DNA of 64,000 bases. Origin: Methylobacterium sp. 10. Lineage in GTDB: Bacteria; Pseudomonadota; Alphaproteobacteria; Rhizobiales; Beijerinckiaceae. The notes beneath the pieces are model-generated. The model worked only from the letters and a program-made list of their open reading frames with translations, searched no databases and was not told the DNA's origin. Below, piece by piece: positions 16,421 through 25,267 of the stretch (positions are counted from its first letter, which is position 1; every line of letters starts with the position of its first letter). The position numbers and the translations under genes are program-made. The stretch covers positions 1,288,423-1,352,422 of the forward strand of contig NZ_KI912577.1 of the NCBI RefSeq assembly GCF_000519085.1, given 5' to 3'.

Positions 16421-17779
16421 TCAACGATAATCGGTGGGCGTCAGGCCGTGCCGGGCGATCTTGTCGTAGAGGGTCTTGCGCGGCGTGCCGAGGGATTCGG
16501 CGGCGATGCGGACGTCCCCGCCGGCCATGATCAGCTCCTCGCGGATCAGGCCCCGCTCGAACCGGTCGACCTGTTCGGCCAGGGTTCCGGCGGTGGCGGC
16601 CTCGGGCGGCGAGACCTCGTGCTGCCCGAGGCCCAGGGCGTGACGCTCGGCGAAATGGCCGAGTTCGCGCACGTTGCCGGGCCAGTCGTGCCGCCGCAGG
16701 TGCTCCCGCACGGCCGGTGTGATCGGCGCTGGCTCGCGGCCGAAGCGCGTCGCCGCGCGGGTCAGGAACTCCTGGAACAGCAGCATCACGTCCTCGCGCC
16801 GGTCGCGCAGGGGCGGGATCGCGATCGTGATGACGTTGAGGCGGTGGTAGAGGTCGTCGCGGAAGGTGCCCTGCGCTGCCGCCTGGCCGAGATCGACCTT
16901 GGTCGCGGCCACCACGCGCATGTCGATGGGACGGATCTCGTTGGTGCCCAGCGGCTCCACCGCCCGTTCCTGCAGAACGCGCAGGAGCTTGACCTGGAGA
17001 CCGAGCGGCATGCTCTCGATCTCGTCGAGGAACAGCGTGCCCCCCTGCGCGTGCTCGATCCGGCCGACGCGGCGCTTGAGGGCTCCGGTGAAGGCGCCCG
17101 CCTCGTGGCCGAAGAGCTCGCTCTCGACGACGCTGTCGGGCAGCGCCCCGCAATTCATGGCGACGAAGTTCCGGCCGACCCGGCGGCTCCAGCGGTGCAG
17201 GGCGCTCGCCACAACCTCCTTGCCCGATCCGGTCTCGCCGAAGACGAGCACGTCCACATCGGCCTGGGCGACCTCGCGCACGAGGCGGCGCAGGCGTACC
17301 ATTTCCGGAGAGATGCCGAGGAAGGCCGGGTCCTCCTCCACCGCCGCTTCCAGCCGGGCGCGCAGGGTGCGGTTCTCGAGGACGAGCCGGCGCCGCTCCA
17401 GGGCGCGGCGCGCCGAGGCGACGAGGGATTCGGCCGGATAGGGCTTGGCCAGGAAGTCGTAGGCCCCGTCGCGCATGGCGCCCACCGCCATGCGGATGTC
17501 GCCGTGGCCGGTGATCAGGATGACCGGCAGTTCCGGATCGATCGCCTTGATCCGCCCGAACAGGGCGATCCCGTCGAGATCGGGCAGGCGCACGTCCGTG
17601 ACGACGAGGCCCGGCGGGTCGGCGAGGATGGCGTCCAGCGCCGGTTCGGCGGCCCCGAAGGTCTCCACCGTGAACCCGTCGAGTTCCAGGCTCTGGCGGT
17701 TGGCGCGGCAGACATCCGCTTCGTCGTCGATGAAGACGACCCGTTCTGCCGACCCGCCCGCACCCTCTTCAACGCTCAC
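16421..17779 (-). CDS. dctD: C4-dicarboxylate response regulator DctD, sigma-54 activator
   Basis: NtrC-type regulator of 452 residues. The receiver domain has VVFIDDEADVC and the phosphoacceptor aspartate in VVTDVRLPDLDG. The AAA+ domain has FGETGSGKEVV (Walker A), the sigma-54 contact motif GAFTGA, and FLDEIESM (Walker B). The C-terminal factor-for-inversion-type helix-turn-helix ends IAAESLGTPRKTLYDKIARHG. It would activate dctA from the sigma-54 promoter at 19799. Start is GTG 17779, overlapping the dctB stop (GTGA), so the two form one operon. Confidence 0.93.
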   Translation of the reverse strand: MSVEEGAGGSAERVVFIDDEADVCRANRQSLELDGFTVETFGAAEPALDAILADPPGLVVTDVRLPDLDGIALFGRIKAIDPELPVILITGHGDIRMAVGAMRDGAYDFLAKPYPAESLVASARRALERRRLVLENRTLRARLEAAVEEDPAFLGISPEMVRLRRLVREVAQADVDVLVFGETGSGKEVVASALHRWSRRVGRNFVAMNCGALPDSVVESELFGHEAGAFTGALKRRVGRIEHAQGGTLFLDEIESMPLGLQVKLLRVLQERAVEPLGTNEIRPIDMRVVAATKVDLGQAAAQGTFRDDLYHRLNVITIAIPPLRDRREDVMLLFQEFLTRAATRFGREPAPITPAVREHLRRHDWPGNVRELGHFAERHALGLGQHEVSPPEAATAGTLAEQVDRFERGLIREELIMAGGDVRIAAESLGTPRKTLYDKIARHGLTPTDYR

Positions 17780-19653
17780 GGGGCCGTCTCCACAGGGGCT
17801 TTCGCCAGTTCCATCCGAAACACCGCGCCGCCGGCCGGATCATCCAGGGCGTTCAGGCTGCCGCCGCAATCCTCGACGATTCCGCGCGCGATGGCGAGCC
17901 CGAGCCCGAGCCCGTCGGATTTGGTGGTGAAGAACGCGTCGAAAACCTGCGCCCGAATGGTCTCGGGTAGGCCCGGCCCGGTATCGCGGACCTCGATGGC
18001 CACGCGATTCTCGGGGACGTCCCGCACCAGGACGGAGACCCGTGGATCGGTGCTCCCCGCCGCCGCGTCGAGGGCGTTCTGGAGCAGGTTCACCACGACC
18101 TGTTCGAGGCGCGGACCGTCGCCGAGCACACGCAAGCTCGGCGCCGGCCTCTCTGCCGAGACCGCAATGCGGGCCGCCTGCGCCCGTGCCTCCACTAGTT
18201 CCAGGCTGTTGGCGAGGATGTCGGCCAGGGCTACGGGCTCGCGCCGGGGCGACGAGCGCCGGGCAAATCCCTTGAGCTGCCGCGTTAGTCCGCCGATGCG
18301 GTCGGTGAGGCGGCCGATGGCGAAGGCGTTCTCCGCCGCCTCCTCGCCCCGGCCCCGCCGGACCAGGATCGCCGCATTGTCGGCGTAGGAGCGGATGGCG
18401 GCCAGCGGCTGGTTGATCTCATGCGCCATGCTTGCGGCGAACTGGCCCAATGCCGCGAGCCGACCGGCCTGCGCGAGTTCGCGGCCGAGACGCTCCCGCT
18501 CGGCTTCCGCCTGCCGTCGCTCCTCCTCTGCCCTCTGTCGCTCTTCGATCTCCAGCCGAAGCATCCTGTTGGCGTCGGTGAGCTCCAGCGTTCGCTCGCG
18601 GACGCTCTCCTCCAACTCCTCCCGGCGCGCCGCGGCTTGAGCCAGGTGCTGGCGGGTCCGCCGGCGACGGCCAGCCAGGGTCGCGATCCCGATGCAGGCG
18701 AGACCGGTGCCCAGGGCGGCGATGATCCAGGCCTGCACCCGCTCGCGATCCACGGCCGAGCCCACGGGCGTCAGGGTATGGAGTCGCCAGTCGGTGCCCG
18801 GAATGGGGGCGTCCAGGGCCAGGGCGATCCGCGCCGGCCGCGATCCCTGGCCGACGCGGACGAGGTCCTGCATCCTCCCAACGGGATGGAGCGGGAGCGC
18901 CGAGAGCGGCGCCTCGCCGAATTCCAACGCTGCGCGGATGCGCTTTCGCTCGTCGTCGCCGACCTCGCGCAGGGTGGCGAAGCTCCAGGCGGGATCGCTC
19001 GCCACGAGGACGATGCCCCTCGCATCGGCCACGAACACTCCGTCTCCCGATTGCCGCCACGCGGCCTCGACCCCATCGAACTCGATCTTCACCACGACGA
19101 CGCCGCCGGCTTCGCCGATCCGTCGCGACAGGTAGAGCCCCGCCCGGCCGCTCACCGTGCCCAAGGCGAATTGCGATCCGGCGCCATCGGCCATGGCCTG
19201 CCGGAAATAGGGTCTGAACGCGTAGTCCCTGCCGACGAAGCTACGCTCGGCCTCCGCATTGCTCGCGGCCACGGTGATGCCGTCGGGGCGAATGACATAG
19301 ATAACCGCCGAGCCCGTGGCGGTCGCCACCTGGGCGAGACGCTTGTTCACTTGCTCGACCATGGCCGGCGTCGGCGCCGGCCCCGCCACGGCGGCGATCT
19401 CCGGGTCCGCCGCGAGGGCCAGGGGGAGCGAGGCCTGTTTCTGCATCTCGGACCGCAAGGCGCCGACCTGCAGAGCCAGGGTCGACTGCGCCGTGCGGCG
19501 CAGGTCGGCCAGCGCCCATCGTTCGGCTGCCCGCCCGGCCAGCCACCCCGCGACCAATACCAGGACGAGGCTGGCGGCGAGGACGAGGCTCCGTCGCGAC
19601 CGTTTCAGGACTCCGCGATCGGTTCCCTCGCGAGGCGGGACATTCGAATTCAA
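17776..19653 (-). CDS. dctB: C4-dicarboxylate sensor histidine kinase DctB
   Basis: A 625-residue sensor kinase. The first membrane segment (LVLAASLVLVLVAGWLAG) is followed by a periplasmic Cache/PDC-type sensor region (residues 50-300, with FVGRDYAFRPYF and YLSRRIGEAGG, the standard dicarboxylate-binding fold), a second membrane segment (IIAALGTGLACIGIATLAG), a coiled coil rich in Glu and Arg, the H-box SMAHEINQPLAAI, and the ATPase G boxes (DTGPGLPE, GLGLAIARGIVEDCGG). The start is a TTG at 19653; no better upstream codon was seen. Couples to DctD by a 4-bp overlap. Confidence 0.93.
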   Translation of the reverse strand: MNSNVPPREGTDRGVLKRSRRSLVLAASLVLVLVAGWLAGRAAERWALADLRRTAQSTLALQVGALRSEMQKQASLPLALAADPEIAAVAGPAPTPAMVEQVNKRLAQVATATGSAVIYVIRPDGITVAASNAEAERSFVGRDYAFRPYFRQAMADGAGSQFALGTVSGRAGLYLSRRIGEAGGVVVVKIEFDGVEAAWRQSGDGVFVADARGIVLVASDPAWSFATLREVGDDERKRIRAALEFGEAPLSALPLHPVGRMQDLVRVGQGSRPARIALALDAPIPGTDWRLHTLTPVGSAVDRERVQAWIIAALGTGLACIGIATLAGRRRRTRQHLAQAAARREELEESVRERTLELTDANRMLRLEIEERQRAEEERRQAEAERERLGRELAQAGRLAALGQFAASMAHEINQPLAAIRSYADNAAILVRRGRGEEAAENAFAIGRLTDRIGGLTRQLKGFARRSSPRREPVALADILANSLELVEARAQAARIAVSAERPAPSLRVLGDGPRLEQVVVNLLQNALDAAAGSTDPRVSVLVRDVPENRVAIEVRDTGPGLPETIRAQVFDAFFTTKSDGLGLGLAIARGIVEDCGGSLNALDDPAGGAVFRMELAKAPVETAP

Positions 19654-19697
19654 TGGGCGTGCTCCAGTGCGAAATCCCGGACGGCATTTCGCGACCG

Positions 19698-19715
19698 TGT
19701 GCGGAAATTCGCATT
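19698..19715 (+). promoter_or_regulatory. probable DctD upstream activator site
   Basis: The inverted repeat TGTGCGGAAATTCGCATT lies about 85 bp upstream of the sigma-54 promoter of dctA. The half-sites TGTGCG and CGCATT around an AAAT core fit what I recall of rhizobial DctD sites. A weaker second copy (AGTGCGAAATCCCGGAC) starts near 19665. Assigned by position and pattern only. Confidence 0.55.
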
Positions 19716-19798
19716 CGACGTGACGAAGAGATCGGCAGCCATCTGAAAAATATGTCTCAAATCAACGCTTTAACGAATTATTTCGGGAGTTCCTGATC

Positions 19799-19814
19799 TG
19801 GCACGGCGGTTGCC
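19799..19814 (+). promoter_or_regulatory. sigma-54 (RpoN) promoter of dctA
   Basis: TGGCACGGCGGTTGCC matches the -24/-12 consensus TGGCAC-N5-TTGCW, with one deviation at the last base. It lies about 150 bp upstream of dctA and next to the genes for its sigma-54 activator, DctD. Transcription would start near 19826. Confidence 0.85.
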
Positions 19815-19829
19815 ATTCTCAAACCGAAA

Positions 19830-19858
19830 CACAGCCCTGCGTTCATCGCAGGGCTGTG
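19830..19858 (+). promoter_or_regulatory. strong stem-loop in the dctA leader
   Basis: CACAGCCCTGCG (19830-19841), a 5-nt loop, and CGCAGGGCTGTG (19847-19858) form a perfect 12-bp hairpin. It lies a few bases after the predicted sigma-54 start site, so it would cap the 5' end of the dctA mRNA. No T-run follows, so it is more likely an RNA-stabilising or regulatory structure than a terminator. Confidence 0.7.
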
Positions 19859-19962
19859 AGCCGAAGGGATCCAACCCCGGACGCCAAGACCAAGAGACGA
19901 CGAGGCCCGGACACCCCGGCGCATCGATCCGAACCGATTGATTCCCAAGGGAGAAACCCGCC

Positions 19963-21318
19963 ATGGTCGCCATACCGTCACCGCTCACCGCGCCGCATGC
20001 GCCGGCAAAGCCGAAGCCCCTCTATCGCACGCTGTATTTCCAGGTGCTCGTCGCCGTAGCGATCGGCATCACCCTCGGCCATTTCTACCCGCAGGTCGGC
20101 GCGGACATGAAGCCGCTCGGCGATGCCTTCATCAAGCTCGTCAAGATGATCATCGCGCCGGTGATCTTCCTCACCGTCGTCTCCGGCATCGCCGGCATGA
20201 CCAATCTCGAGAAGGTCGGCCGCGTCGGCGGCAAGGCACTGATCTATTTCCTCACTTTCTCGACGCTGGCCCTGATCGTCGGGCTGATCGTGGCGAACCT
20301 CGTCCAGCCGGGCGCTGGCATGCACATCGATCCGAAGTCCCTCGATCCGAAGTCGATCGCAATGTACGCCGACAAGGCGAAGACGCAGTCGATCACCGAC
20401 TTCCTCATGAACATCATCCCGACCACGGCGGTGGGCGCCTTCTCGGGCGGCGAGATCCTTCAGGTCCTGTTCTTCTCGGTGCTGTTCGGCTTCGGTCTCG
20501 CGTTCCTGGGCGATCGCGGCAAGCCGGTCCTCGACATCATCAAAGTGCTCTCGGAAGCCATCTTCGGCGTCGTCAACATTATCATGAAGGTCGCTCCCAT
20601 CGGTGCCTTCGGCGCCATGGCCTTCACCATCGGCAAGTACGGTATCGCCTCGCTCGCCAACCTCGCCTACCTCGTCGGCGCCTTCTACCTGACCTCGGCG
20701 ATCTTCGTGCTCGGCGTCCTCGGTCTGGTCGCTCGCTACAACGGCTTCTCGATCATCAAGCTCATCCGCTACATCAAGGAGGAGCTGATGCTCGTCCTCG
20801 GTACCTCGTCCTCCGAGTCGGCCCTGCCCTCGCTGCTGGAGAAGATGGAGCGCGCCGGCTGCTCGAAGCCCGTCGTCGGCCTCGTGGTCCCCACCGGCTA
20901 CTCGTTCAACCTCGACGGCACCAACATCTACATGACCATGGCGGCGCTCTTCATCGCCCAGGCGACGGACACCCCGCTGACCTACGGCGAGCAGGGCCTG
21001 CTTCTCCTGGTGGCGATGCTGTCTTCGAAGGGTGCTGCGGGCGTCACCGGTTCTGGCTTCATCACCCTCGCCGCGACCCTCGCGGTGGTCCCCTCGGTGC
21101 CCGTCGTCGGCATGGCGCTGATCCTCGGCGTCGACCGGTTCATGTCCGAGTGCCGCGCGCTCACCAACTTCATCGGCAACGCGGTCGCCTGCATCGTCGT
21201 CGCCCGCTGGGAAGGTGAGGTCGACGACGTCAGGCTCGCGGCCGCCCTCGGTGGCAACCCGATGCCTCTGGCGAGCGAGATGCCGGTCTTCCAACCGGCT
21301 CTCCAGCCGGCCGAGTAA
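19963..21318 (+). CDS. dctA: C4-dicarboxylate transporter DctA
   Basis: Dicarboxylate:cation symporter of the DAACS family, 451 residues, importing succinate, fumarate and malate. Motifs include the helix-hairpin [16 protein letters not shown] near residue 279, the glycine-rich substrate segment [21 protein letters not shown] near 309, and [13 protein letters not shown] near 361. The ATG at 19963 follows a GGGAGAAACC ribosome site. It is divergent from dctBD and preceded by a sigma-54 promoter, giving the classic dct arrangement. Confidence 0.96.
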   Translation: MVAIPSPLTAPHAPAKPKPLYRTLYFQVLVAVAIGITLGHFYPQVGADMKPLGDAFIKLVKMIIAPVIFLTVVSGIAGMTNLEKVGRVGGKALIYFLTFSTLALIVGLIVANLVQPGAGMHIDPKSLDPKSIAMYADKAKTQSITDFLMNIIPTTAVGAFSGGEILQVLFFSVLFGFGLAFLGDRGKPVLDIIKVLSEAIFGVVNIIMKVAPIGAFGAMAFTIGKYGIASLANLAYLVGAFYLTSAIFVLGVLGLVARYNGFSIIKLIRYIKEELMLVLGTSSSESALPSLLEKMERAGCSKPVVGLVVPTGYSFNLDGTNIYMTMAALFIAQATDTPLTYGEQGLLLLVAMLSSKGAAGVTGSGFITLAATLAVVPSVPVVGMALILGVDRFMSECRALTNFIGNAVACIVVARWEGEVDDVRLAAALGGNPMPLASEMPVFQPALQPAE

Positions 21319-21388
21319 AGGACCCCCGATCACGGCCCGGCGGAGGAGCAAACCCTGTCCCAGGCCAATGCGGGACGCAAGGACGTAG

Positions 21389-21426
21389 CGGCGCCGTCAT
21401 GGATCATTGGATCGATGACGGCGCCG
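21389..21426. terminator. hairpin between convergent dctA and ABC exporter genes
   Basis: CGGCGCCGTCAT (21389-21400) pairs perfectly with ATGACGGCGCCG (21415-21426) around a 14-nt loop. It lies between the converging stops of dctA and the exporter gene, where a bidirectional terminator is expected. A short TTTT comes 6 bp further on, so rho-independent strength is uncertain. Confidence 0.6.
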
Positions 21427-21461
21427 CAGCCGTTTTGTCTCCGGCATGGATCGGGGGACGC

Positions 21462-23573
21462 TCACTCCGACGGCGTCAGGGTGAAGACGTGGTCGGCCCC
21501 CGCGATGGTAGCCGGACGGTGGGCGACGATGATCCTGGTCATGCGCAGGTCGCGCAACGCCTCGGCGATGACGGCCTCGGTGGCCTCGTCGAGGTGGCTC
21601 GTCGCCTCGTCGAGGAACAGGATCTCGGGCCGGCGATAGAGGGCGCGAGCCAGGATGACCCGCTGCTTCTGGCCGCCCGACAAGGTTGAACCCATGTCCC
21701 CCACCAGGGTCTCGAACCCCATCGGAGTGCGCTTGATGTCGGTGAGGATCGCCGCGCGCGCGGCGCATTCCTCGATCCAGCCCGGATCGGGCCGCTCGTC
21801 GAAACTGGCGATGTTCTCGGCGATGGAGCCGGCGAAAAGTCCGTCGTTCTGCATCACGCCCGCGATCCGGCGACGGTAGTTGGCCGCCCCCAGGGTGCGG
21901 ATCTCCTGGCCGTCGACGAGGATCCGCCCCTCGCTCGCGGGGAGGAGGCCCATCATGATCTTCATCAGCGAGGTCTTGCCCGAGCCCGACGGACCGGTGA
22001 TGGCGAAGCTCGTCCCTGCCGGCACGTCGAGGCCGAGATCGCGGAAGATCCAGGGCTCGTCCGCGCCGTAACGCAGGGCGAGATCCTTCACCGAGACGGA
22101 TCCCGGCCGGTCCGTTGCCGGCGCCAGGGCGGGGGAGGCCGGTTCCAATGCGGAGCCGGAGCCTTCCTCGGGCTCGCTCATGACGATGTCCGAGAGCCGG
22201 TCGGTCTGGACGTTGAGCATGCGCAGCTGGAAGCCCGACTGGATCAGGTTGCCGATCCGCTGCGAGAACTGGTCGCGATAGGCGAGGAAGGCCACCAGCA
22301 TGCCCAGCGTCATCGACTGGTCGATCACGGCCCGCGCTCCGAGAACCAGAAGCAGCAGCCGGTCGAGGCCGAACAGCAGCTCGTTGGCCCGGCCGAAGAC
22401 GAGGTCGAGGCGCTGGAGCCGCAGCCGGGCGTTCAGCGACGTGACGAAGTGGTTCATCCAGGTGCCGCGGCGGCGCTCGCGCAGGTCGAGGAGCTTCACG
22501 CTCGCCATGCCGCGCACGGTCTCGATGAAATGGCTCTGCTGGCGCGCCTCGGCGACGATCGCCTCCTCGGTGCCCTCGCGGTAGGAGGCGTAGGCAGCGA
22601 TCCGCAGCGCCGCGGCGAGCGCTGTCGAGGCGACGACGACGAGGGAGAGCCAGCCGCCATAGACCACCAGCATGGCGAGCATGCCGATGGACATGATGCC
22701 GTCGAGTACGGCCTGGACAAGATCGGTGGTGAGCCCCTTCTGGATCGTCGCCAGGGATCCGAAGCGCGAGATCACGTCGCCGACGTGCCGCTTCTCGAAA
22801 TAATCCAGCGGCAGGCGCGAGAGGTGGTCGAACAGGCTGCCCGACCATTGGTAGTTCAGCTTGGTCCCGGTGAGCATGATCGCCCAGGTCCGCGCCACCG
22901 AGAGGACGAGCTGGACGACGAGCAGCAGGGCGAGGCCCACCGCGACCACCAGCAGCAGGTCGAGGTCGGCATTGACGATGACCTCGTCGATGACGATCTG
23001 GGAGGCGATCGGCATCAGGATCGCGACGAGTTCGATGCCGAGGGACAGGGCTAGGATCTGAGCGAGGGCCGGGCGAATGCCGCCGATCGTCCGGAACAGG
23101 TCGCCCAGCGCCAGTCCGCGCTGCCGCTTCTCGCGCACGAAGCTGGTGGTCGGGCTCGCCTCCAGGGCGACGCCCGTGAACTCCCGCGACGCCTCCGCGA
23201 AAGTGAGCTTGCGGCGCCCGCGGGCGGGATCGTGGATGACGATCCCCCTTCCGTTCACGGCAGTGAGCACGACGAAGTGGTTGAGCCCCCAATGCAGGAT
23301 GGAGGGCGTCTTGAGCTTGGGCAGGTCCTTCAGCTCCGCCCGCAGCGCCCGCGTGGCGAGGCCCATCGAGCCCGCCAGGTCGATGAGGTTGCGCAGGGTC
23401 ATGCCCTTGAGCGACAGAGCATGGCGGCGGCGCAGAGCGCCGAGATCAACGTGGCGGCCGTGATAGCCAAGCACCATGCCGAGGCAGGCCATGCCGCATT
23501 CGGCGGCCTCGGCTTGAAGCAGGACGGGCACGCGCCGGCCAAAGCCGAATTGGAGGGTGCTGAGCAGGCTCAC
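21462..23573 (-). CDS. bacteriocin-type ABC exporter with N-terminal C39 peptidase
   Basis: This 703-residue protein should cleave the double-glycine leaders of its substrates and export them through the inner membrane. The C39 peptidase domain (residues 1-150) holds the catalytic Cys26 (AECGMACLGM), His99 (LHWGLNHFVVL) and Asp115 (IHDPARGR). The membrane domain spans about 165-450. The ATPase has Walker A GPSGSGKTS at 527, signature LSGGQKQR near 632 and Walker B LFLDEATSHLD near 652. The order matches CvaB, RaxB and NisT-like exporters. It ends a four-gene minus-strand operon (peptide, peptide, adaptor, exporter), 4 bp after the adaptor stop. An outer-membrane TolC-like partner is not in the window. 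Confidence 0.94.
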   Translation of the reverse strand: MSLLSTLQFGFGRRVPVLLQAEAAECGMACLGMVLGYHGRHVDLGALRRRHALSLKGMTLRNLIDLAGSMGLATRALRAELKDLPKLKTPSILHWGLNHFVVLTAVNGRGIVIHDPARGRRKLTFAEASREFTGVALEASPTTSFVREKRQRGLALGDLFRTIGGIRPALAQILALSLGIELVAILMPIASQIVIDEVIVNADLDLLLVVAVGLALLLVVQLVLSVARTWAIMLTGTKLNYQWSGSLFDHLSRLPLDYFEKRHVGDVISRFGSLATIQKGLTTDLVQAVLDGIMSIGMLAMLVVYGGWLSLVVVASTALAAALRIAAYASYREGTEEAIVAEARQQSHFIETVRGMASVKLLDLRERRRGTWMNHFVTSLNARLRLQRLDLVFGRANELLFGLDRLLLLVLGARAVIDQSMTLGMLVAFLAYRDQFSQRIGNLIQSGFQLRMLNVQTDRLSDIVMSEPEEGSGSALEPASPALAPATDRPGSVSVKDLALRYGADEPWIFRDLGLDVPAGTSFAITGPSGSGKTSLMKIMMGLLPASEGRILVDGQEIRTLGAANYRRRIAGVMQNDGLFAGSIAENIASFDERPDPGWIEECAARAAILTDIKRTPMGFETLVGDMGSTLSGGQKQRVILARALYRRPEILFLDEATSHLDEATEAVIAEALRDLRMTRIIVAHRPATIAGADHVFTLTPSE

Positions 23574-23577
23574 GTTT

Positions 23578-24855
23578 TCATCCGCCCCGGGTCACGAGAT
23601 CGACGCTGCGCTTGACCCGGTAGAGTGGGTCGAGCAGCCAGCGGTAAAGAGGGCGCTTCTCAAGGGCGATGTCGGCCTCGACCCGCATCCCGGCTTCCAG
23701 GCGGCGGCTCTCGCCATAGGCGATCACGTTGTTCTCGTCCGGCCGCACGATGATGCGGTAGATGCCGTCGCCGTTCTTCGCCTTGGCGCCGGCGGCTTCC
23801 GGCAGGTCTGCGGCCTCCAGGGGCGCCCGGGTTACCTCCGTGACGGTGCCGCGGTAGAGGCCAAAGCGCTGGAAGGGGAAGGCTGCGTAGCGCAGCATCA
23901 CGGCTTCTCCCGTATCGATGAAGCCGATGGCCGAGGATTCCACGAACAGGTTCGCCTGGAGCCGGCCCTCGCTCGGCAGCAGCGTGAGCAGGGTGGCACC
24001 CGCCGCCACGCCCTGGCCGGCCTGGACCCTGATCGAGGTGAGGATGCCCTTCTCCGGCGCCCGCACCTCGATGGCCCGGCGCGCCTCGCTCTCGGCTCGC
24101 TGCTGCTCCAACTGGGCGGCGGTGCGATCCATCTCGGCGAGATCGCGGGCGAGCTTGTCGTCGAAGGTGGCGAGCGTCGCCTGCAATTCTCCGACCTTGC
24201 CGATGAGCTGCAGGCGCGAATTGCGGAACTGCGCGAGCTGAGAGCTGGCCTGCAGGTAGAGGTAGTTCTGGTTCTGGAGATCGGCCGAGCGGGCGAACCC
24301 GTCGCTCACCGCCTTGGCGAGGACATCGACCCGCTCCTTCAACGGCGGCACCAACTTCTCCTGCAGCTGAACCTGCTCCTCCAATTGCCGCGACTGGGAT
24401 TGAAGGTTGTCGATCTGCTCGGCGAGGGAGCGCTTCTCCGTGGCGGCCATGGCGGAGCGCAGGCGGGCTTGCGCCTCGATCGTCTCCTTCTGCTTGGCCA
24501 ACTGGTCGATGATGCGCTGCTGGGTCGGGCCGTTGGCCGACACGGCGTCGAGGTCGAGGGTGTAGAGCAACTGGCCTGGGACGACCCGGTCGCCCTCCTT
24601 CGCCCCCGAGGCGCTGACGCGCCCGGCCACGGGGCTCGCCACGGTGATGAGGCCCACATCCGGCGTGAGCATGCCGAGGGCGTGGATCCGGCGGGTATAG
24701 GTGCCGAAGACGACGTACAGGATTGCCGCGATGGTGATCAGGATCGTGGTCGCGGTCATCAGCCTGATCGAGAGCGGCTGCACGATCTGGGCTTCGCCCA
24801 ACCAGGAATCCTGGCGCGCTCGGGCGACCTCTGCGCGGAATAGCGGCGACGTCAT
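23578..24855 (-). CDS. HlyD/CvaA-type membrane fusion adaptor for peptide export
   Basis: A 425-residue periplasmic adaptor that would link the ABC exporter to an outer-membrane channel. One N-terminal membrane segment (LMTATTILITIAAILYVVF, about residues 32-50) is followed by a lipoyl-like half motif (VASPVAGRVSASGAKEGD), a long coiled coil (LAKQKETIEAQARLRSAMA and LEEQVQLQEKLVPPLKERV), and the returning lipoyl half and beta barrel (VRAPEKGILTSIRVQAGQG). The ATG overlaps no neighbour. Its gene is separated from the peptide genes by a strong hairpin. Confidence 0.9.
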   Translation of the reverse strand: MTSPLFRAEVARARQDSWLGEAQIVQPLSIRLMTATTILITIAAILYVVFGTYTRRIHALGMLTPDVGLITVASPVAGRVSASGAKEGDRVVPGQLLYTLDLDAVSANGPTQQRIIDQLAKQKETIEAQARLRSAMAATEKRSLAEQIDNLQSQSRQLEEQVQLQEKLVPPLKERVDVLAKAVSDGFARSADLQNQNYLYLQASSQLAQFRNSRLQLIGKVGELQATLATFDDKLARDLAEMDRTAAQLEQQRAESEARRAIEVRAPEKGILTSIRVQAGQGVAAGATLLTLLPSEGRLQANLFVESSAIGFIDTGEAVMLRYAAFPFQRFGLYRGTVTEVTRAPLEAADLPEAAGAKAKNGDGIYRIIVRPDENNVIAYGESRRLEAGMRVEADIALEKRPLYRWLLDPLYRVKRSVDLVTRGG

Positions 24856-24918
24856 CGGTTTCGACGGTCCTCCTCGCCTAAAATCTGCGTTCTTCGACGG
24901 TCAGGCGTCTTATGCACG

Positions 24919-24954
24919 AGAAGCGCGGCGGCCCTACCGGCCCGCCGCGCTTCT
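24919..24954. promoter_or_regulatory. strong hairpin between peptide genes and adaptor gene
   Basis: AGAAGCGCGGCGG (24919-24931) pairs perfectly with CCGCCGCGCTTCT (24942-24954), a 13-bp stem with a 10-nt loop. On the minus strand it lies 30 bp after the stop of the second peptide gene and before the adaptor. No T-run follows on that strand, so partial attenuation or 3'-end protection of the peptide mRNA is more likely than full termination. Confidence 0.65.
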
Positions 24955-24984
24955 TTACCGATCAGGATCGATGCGGATGAGGGC

Positions 24985-25188
24985 TCAGTGGCCGCCGAGG
25001 AGACCGCCAACCGCGCCGAGAAGGCCGCCGACGAGGCCGCTTACCAAGCCGCCCACCTGACCAACCACACCGGAGACGGCACCGAGTTCGCTGGACAGGT
25101 CGAGGTCCAGGCCGAGGGAGAGGCCGCCGCCGACGGCGTCTAGTTCAGTGGCGTCGAGTTCGCGGATGGTGTCGAGGTTCTGGGTCAT
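24985..25188 (-). CDS. double-glycine-leader peptide with glycine-zipper tail (bacteriocin-like), copy B
   Basis: A 67-residue precursor. Residues 1-21 form a leader (MTQNLDTIRELDATELDAVG plus G) ending in the GG cleavage site, with the ELDAVGG pattern of bacteriocin leaders recognised by C39 peptidases. The mature part (about 46 residues) begins GLSLGLDLDLSSELGAVSG and continues with GG-x-x-x-G repeats ending LLGAVGGLLGGH, a membrane-active glycine-zipper profile. An AGATTTGAC ribosome site lies upstream of ATG 25188. It is a tandem paralogue of copy A upstream, and the peptidase exporter gene is in the same operon. The bacteriocin activity itself is inferred. Confidence 0.8.
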   Translation of the reverse strand: MTQNLDTIRELDATELDAVGGGLSLGLDLDLSSELGAVSGVVGQVGGLVSGLVGGLLGAVGGLLGGH

Positions 25189-25267
25189 GTCAAATCTCCG
25201 GGATCAGGCCGCGCGTTCGCTTCGCGCCATGCAGAGAAAATCAGGAAAGCCGGGGTCGGAGGCTGGG

